Source of the DNA: Margaritifera margaritifera
Lineage: Eukaryota > Mollusca > Bivalvia > Unionida > Margaritiferidae
Assembly (NCBI GenBank): GCA_029931535.1
Contig: JAQPZY010000700.1
Coordinates: 1-64,000 of the forward strand
Length of the DNA stretch: 64,000 bases
Direction of reading: 5' to 3'
In this document: positions 60,061 to 64,000 of the stretch, one piece after another
Layout of the letters: each line of letters opens with the position of its first letter
Numbering within the stretch: position 1 is the stretch's first letter
Program-made: the position numbers and the translations under genes
The notes under the pieces: generated by a model
Seen by the model: the letters and a program-made list of their open reading frames with translations, nothing else
Databases searched by the model: none
Told to the model about the DNA's origin: nothing

Positions 60061-62873
60061 AAGCAGAGGGAACTGCAATGACCAAGCTTTTTTCGCTGGC
60101 ACATTAAGCTTGTGCACAGTTGGGTCTCCATATGCACTTGAAGGTACTGGTATGCCACACATTTCATGCTGTCTGAAAGGACCTTTAATCCTTTGATGAA
60201 AACTAAACAGAACCATTAACCCAAATAAATATCTGGGTAAGTGCCTTTGCACAAATATTACCTCTATATCAAGGTTGGACCTTATAGTTTATTTAACAGA
60301 TTATGCAATGTACTGATATTGGAGTATAGGTGCCTGTTTGCCTTGATGATGGAATGATGTTCAAAATATTAGTTGTTTACACATCTGTACATTTTTTGCT
60401 CTGTTTATTTCTCTCTAGTCAAATAAACATATTTTGTACCATTGTTTTTTATTAGATTCAATACATCAGTACATACATGTTTCAGGGCTTCTTACTAAAA
60501 ATTAACAGATTTGTTAGATTTATGTACATGTATATATATAATAGTTAATTACAATAATAAAAAAAATTCATTACATAACCAGTAAATATTTATTATGTTT
60601 CTTTGGTTTCCTTGTGTCACAAAAGAAGGTCACCAGTCATGGGGATTCCCAACAGAGTCTGAAAAACATGGTGTTGAATCATGGCTGGATATACTCATAT
60701 AGTTCAACCAGTAAGAATAAACTATACTGTCTGAGTCATACTTGCATGAATGAATTAGGACACGCACTTGGGTACTCACAGCCAATCAGGGCAAAGATAG
60801 TAGACTACCACTACCTTGTCAGCTGGTGTAGTACATGTGAACAGTTAAACAGATCTTCCCAATTCTTGGTGCATTGTGCAGTGGAATTCTCTGAATATTA
60901 TTATGCAAGTTAGAGGGAAATGTCGAATGAAAACCCTGGAAAACTGTGGACAGTTTTGTTTTAATTTTCCTTGTGAAAAAATAGCTGATTTCTTTACATG
61001 AGTGCTTATTGCATTTGATCACCACTGAAAGTTTCATCTGAAGACTTCAACCAGACAGAGAGACAGAGGAAAACTACACCAGACTGTCAGATATTGCATG
61101 ATTGATATATGGCCACTCTAATGGATTTTAGGCAAAGTACTTCACCAGGGAAAGGTTCTGATACTAGAATGAAAGGAAAAAGTACTGGAGGTATTGATAA
61201 GAATTATTTACCTGTGCTGATAATGTGTATTGGAATGCAAAATATGCCTGTATTGTATGCACTGTTTGGCTATGTCAGATATGTGAGGGCATCAAGAACA
61301 CTGGGTGGGGTAATGTTGGAAAGAGAGAATGAAAGTTGAAAGTGCATGACATAATTGCCACACAAAAAAAATGTAAAATTACTAACATTTTTTTTTACAA
61401 CTCTATTACAATATGTAGTTCTGTATTATACACAGAAAGTGGCTGACAGAAGCAGATATGTTTTGGGGAAATCTGAACCCTGCAGTTGAAATGGTAGTTA
61501 TGTATTGTTTGCAAAGTGGATGTGACAGAAGGGTGTAGGTGTTGTTGGTCTGGTTTATTGGCATCATATTATAACTGATGTATACAAAGGGATAAATGTG
61601 TATGCATGCAAGTTTATACTTTCTTTGTTTATGTGAATGGTACAACACAAAGCAAATTATACTCTGTGGTTAATGGCAAATACTTTTGGTTGCTCTTATG
61701 TTATCATGATAAAGCTTATGTTGGATGAACTAGAGAAAAACATGACATTGAGATGAAAGATACTGCATTCTTCACAATAATGCTTGAACTGGGAAGTTAT
61801 TTGTTCACAATGAAAGTTGCATGTACATGTGACAAATTTAATTTAATTAAATTTGGATATGTTCATTGATATTTAAAGGCTTTCATATGATTCCTATTCT
61901 GTGCCATGTTCTTTATCAACTTCATGTGTTACAGGTTACGTTTCCAATAGCATCTGAATGACAAAGAATAGAATAGAGCAGTGTGACCATTCAGAACTTT
62001 ATGATTACCTTGTGAGAGTAGGAGTTTGAATTTCAGGTGATTTTGCTGGTTTGGAGCTGTTTCCTTGTAGAATATTTGAACCATACATAATTTGCATTTT
62101 GCCTTATTTAATTGTTTTGAAAAGTGCTCCCAAACTTGCAAGGTAAACAAACAAATATTTGAATACTGGTTTTCTATATGAATAATCACAAAACAGTATT
62201 TTGATTTGAATGTTTGGTTATTCATTTCAGCTCTAGTCTGTGCAAGCCTTTAAACTGCTGCATGTATCCCTGCTATGATCCTTGTTCTTAATAAAATGTT
62301 AAATGTATAATGTCCTGAGGGGTATCCTGTTTATATATACACATGTACAATCAGGATGTTGATCTAAAGATTAGGAAAATTGAGGATAACTTTATGCATT
62401 GCTAATTGACAGATAAGCAAAGAATTATATTGTATAGTCCAGTGGCAGTTGTGCTTCAGACCTCCAGTGAACATTCTTCCATTGTTTTGACATAGTAAAA
62501 GGAACCACACACACACACAAACACACACACACACAGACAGAGTATCATAGCCATGAAGATATAAAGGGAATGCAAACTCATCCATATCTTTATAAAACAC
62601 CAAAAAAATGGGCAAAACCCATAAATGTGCAAAATACAATAAACATAAAATGAAAAGATCAAAGTAAACTCAATATCAGGTCTACCATATCTCAGTAATT
62701 TACTCTTTGTCAGTTTGATTTGCTCCATTGTACAGCAGGACAGAAGATCCAGGAGAAGCTGAATATGGCATCTGGGACAGTGACAGACATTACAAGATGC
62801 CAACCTCGACTGCCACAATCCCCAATGGGCTTGCAGATGTAGAATAGACATGATGATGTGCTATCCTGTATGG
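60061..62873. other. Unassigned AT-rich sequence
   Basis: Open frames at 60614-60913 and 61109-61339 (plus) have no recognisable domain, splice context or repeat origin. An (AC)n microsatellite lies at 62506-62535. No other feature supported. Confidence 0.45.
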
Positions 62874-63790
62874 CATAAGCATACCTGCCAACCATTACAC
62901 TTTTGGCATAATCATTCCGCTTTTTTTCACCTAATTACGTCTTACCCTTACATGTACCTGTATATGGATTCCACTTTTTTGGTACATTAAAAAAAATCAA
63001 AGTAAAGCAATAAAAAGTTGTGTTTGTTATTTTTATTATCATCTCTTTAATTCCACACATCATATAAATCTGAGAATATTCTAAAAAAGAAGACTGTTTT
63101 GCATAAGAATAGCATAAGAGTACATTTGTCATAGACATCCATGTTCTTTCCTTATTTTCTATTTATAGCAGCTGTATATGACACATTTACAAGAAAACAG
63201 ATGGGTTTCTTCAATTTGAAAACTTGTCTCACAGATTCATTATATTAATACTCAGAATTTGTTAACGGACCAGTCTTTACTTAAACAAATGACGGTAGAT
63301 ATATGTTGAAACAGGCTTTGTCGATGTGACTATCGATGTTATATGACTGAAAAATGTTAGAGACGAGGGATCTTTTTAAACTTTAAAACATGTCGCATCT
63401 GAAAAAAGAAAAATCAATAATGCTTTACAAATTTAGAAAGAAGAACATGAGATGGGTAATACAGCACTCGGGTTGAGCACATGGACTTGATCATTGCAGA
63501 ATTTGTGGAGTTGACTTTACGATCACTGCGCGAAAGTTAGACATGTAGACTAGTTAAAGTGAGTGTTGTGTATATATAATTTGTTGGTATGTTTTGTGGT
63601 TTGTATTCTGGTACTAATCCACATGGATTTTGCCCATTTGTGACAAGAACTTAAACCAGTGGCAGATCCAGGTTAGTAGCAAAACTAAATGTACATTTTT
63701 CCTACAGTTTATTGTAATTATGGCATGTAATATATAGATTACACTTAGGTTACGCTTATATGTCTGTACGGATTGGCAGGTATGCATAAG
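62874..63790 (-). mobile_element. TIR DNA element D, copy 2 (reversed)
   Basis: Element 62880-63784 (905 bases). It begins catacctgccaacc and ends ggattggcaggtatg. It is flanked by a perfect CATAAG duplication (62874-62879, 63785-63790), extendable to seven bases if the terminal G is shared. It is the reverse complement of copy 1 at 34563-35451 along its full length (for example 'atcattgcagaatttgtgga' near 63491). A 6-base duplication is unusual among common animal DNA transposons. Confidence 0.92.
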
Positions 63791-63811
63791 AGGTGACTAA
63801 TGGAAGTAAGA

Positions 63812-63885
63812 GACACAGTTGCACAGTGATTAGCTGCCAGATTCACAACTGAAAGGGTGCAGTTCAGATTGTACCATCAGATCAG
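63812..63885 (+). repeat. tRNA-derived SINE fragment
   Basis: 'gttgcacagtgattagctgc', 'cagattcacaactgaaaggg' and 'tgcagttcagattg' match the head of the SINE at 22080-22248 (reversed there). The conserved tail is missing. Confidence 0.6.
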
Positions 63886-64000
63886 CCCAGGTCAGCACTT
63901 ACTCCATTTTTCTGTGCAATAAAATACCAAACCAGATCAGAAACCAGACCAATCTACTGCCTATTTTTTTCACAGTAGTAATTTGCTGTGAAGGCTTGGT

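Noticed and set aside
61109..61339. 76-codon plus-strand frame
   Set aside because: No domain, signal or splice evidence; length is within chance for this region.

Overview
This window looks like a gene-poor, repeat-dense stretch of an animal nuclear genome, most likely a bivalve mollusc. It is AT-rich and has spliced gene starts. It carries long imprecise arrays of ~130-160 bp repeats of the kind known from bivalves (phrases such as 'ccattttcatttaggaccaac' or 'tgaccttgacctt'), tRNA-derived SINEs with a V-SINE-like tail, several non-LTR relics and many small inverted-repeat transposons. No rRNA, tRNA gene or CRISPR array was seen. The taxon is inferred from repeat style, not proven.

Layout. 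1-1200 is an abnormal tract with almost no cytosine. 1.36-21.36 kb is satellite-like repeat A (plus repeat B at 19.1-21.0 kb), interrupted by a foldback-ended DNA element (2054-3301) and by a three-deep nest: a degenerate hAT element (4915-18963) contains a Ty3/gypsy LTR retrotransposon (6316-18525), whose integrase is split by a 5.6 kb DNA transposon (9840-15417). Each nesting step is supported by terminal repeats; target duplications are 6/8 matching bases for the hAT, ACGT for the LTR element and TTT for the inner transposon. The LTR element has integrase upstream of reverse transcriptase (Gmr1-like order) and a capsid of the type from which the vertebrate SCAN domain is thought to derive. 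The inner transposon encodes a large spliced transposase-like protein of a family I cannot assign, and carries seven copies of a 15-base motif in its subterminal regions.

22-35 kb holds a SINE, a double-hairpin MITE, two opposed LINE relics (25.2-26.7 plus, 26.9-28.9 minus), another repeat A array (29.4-31.2), a mariner-like MITE, repeat C (31.9-32.9) and a ~0.9 kb DNA element (34563-35451). 36.0-37.1 kb is the only place with convincing host gene structure: the first two coding exons of an unidentified minus-strand gene and, divergently, a possible short first exon on the plus strand. The interval between them holds YY1, E-box, AP-1 and CRE-like sites.

37-64 kb is mostly unassigned AT-rich sequence with microsatellites. 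It also has a broken tyrosine-recombinase-like gene (43.4-45.3), a second double-hairpin MITE (51.25), second copies of the 2.05 kb element, repeats A and C, the LTR and the 0.9 kb element (all reversed relative to the copies left of 36 kb), a LINE 3' relic and two minisatellites. Most coding remnants have one-base frame breaks, often in homopolymers, so true decay and consensus error cannot be separated from sequence alone.
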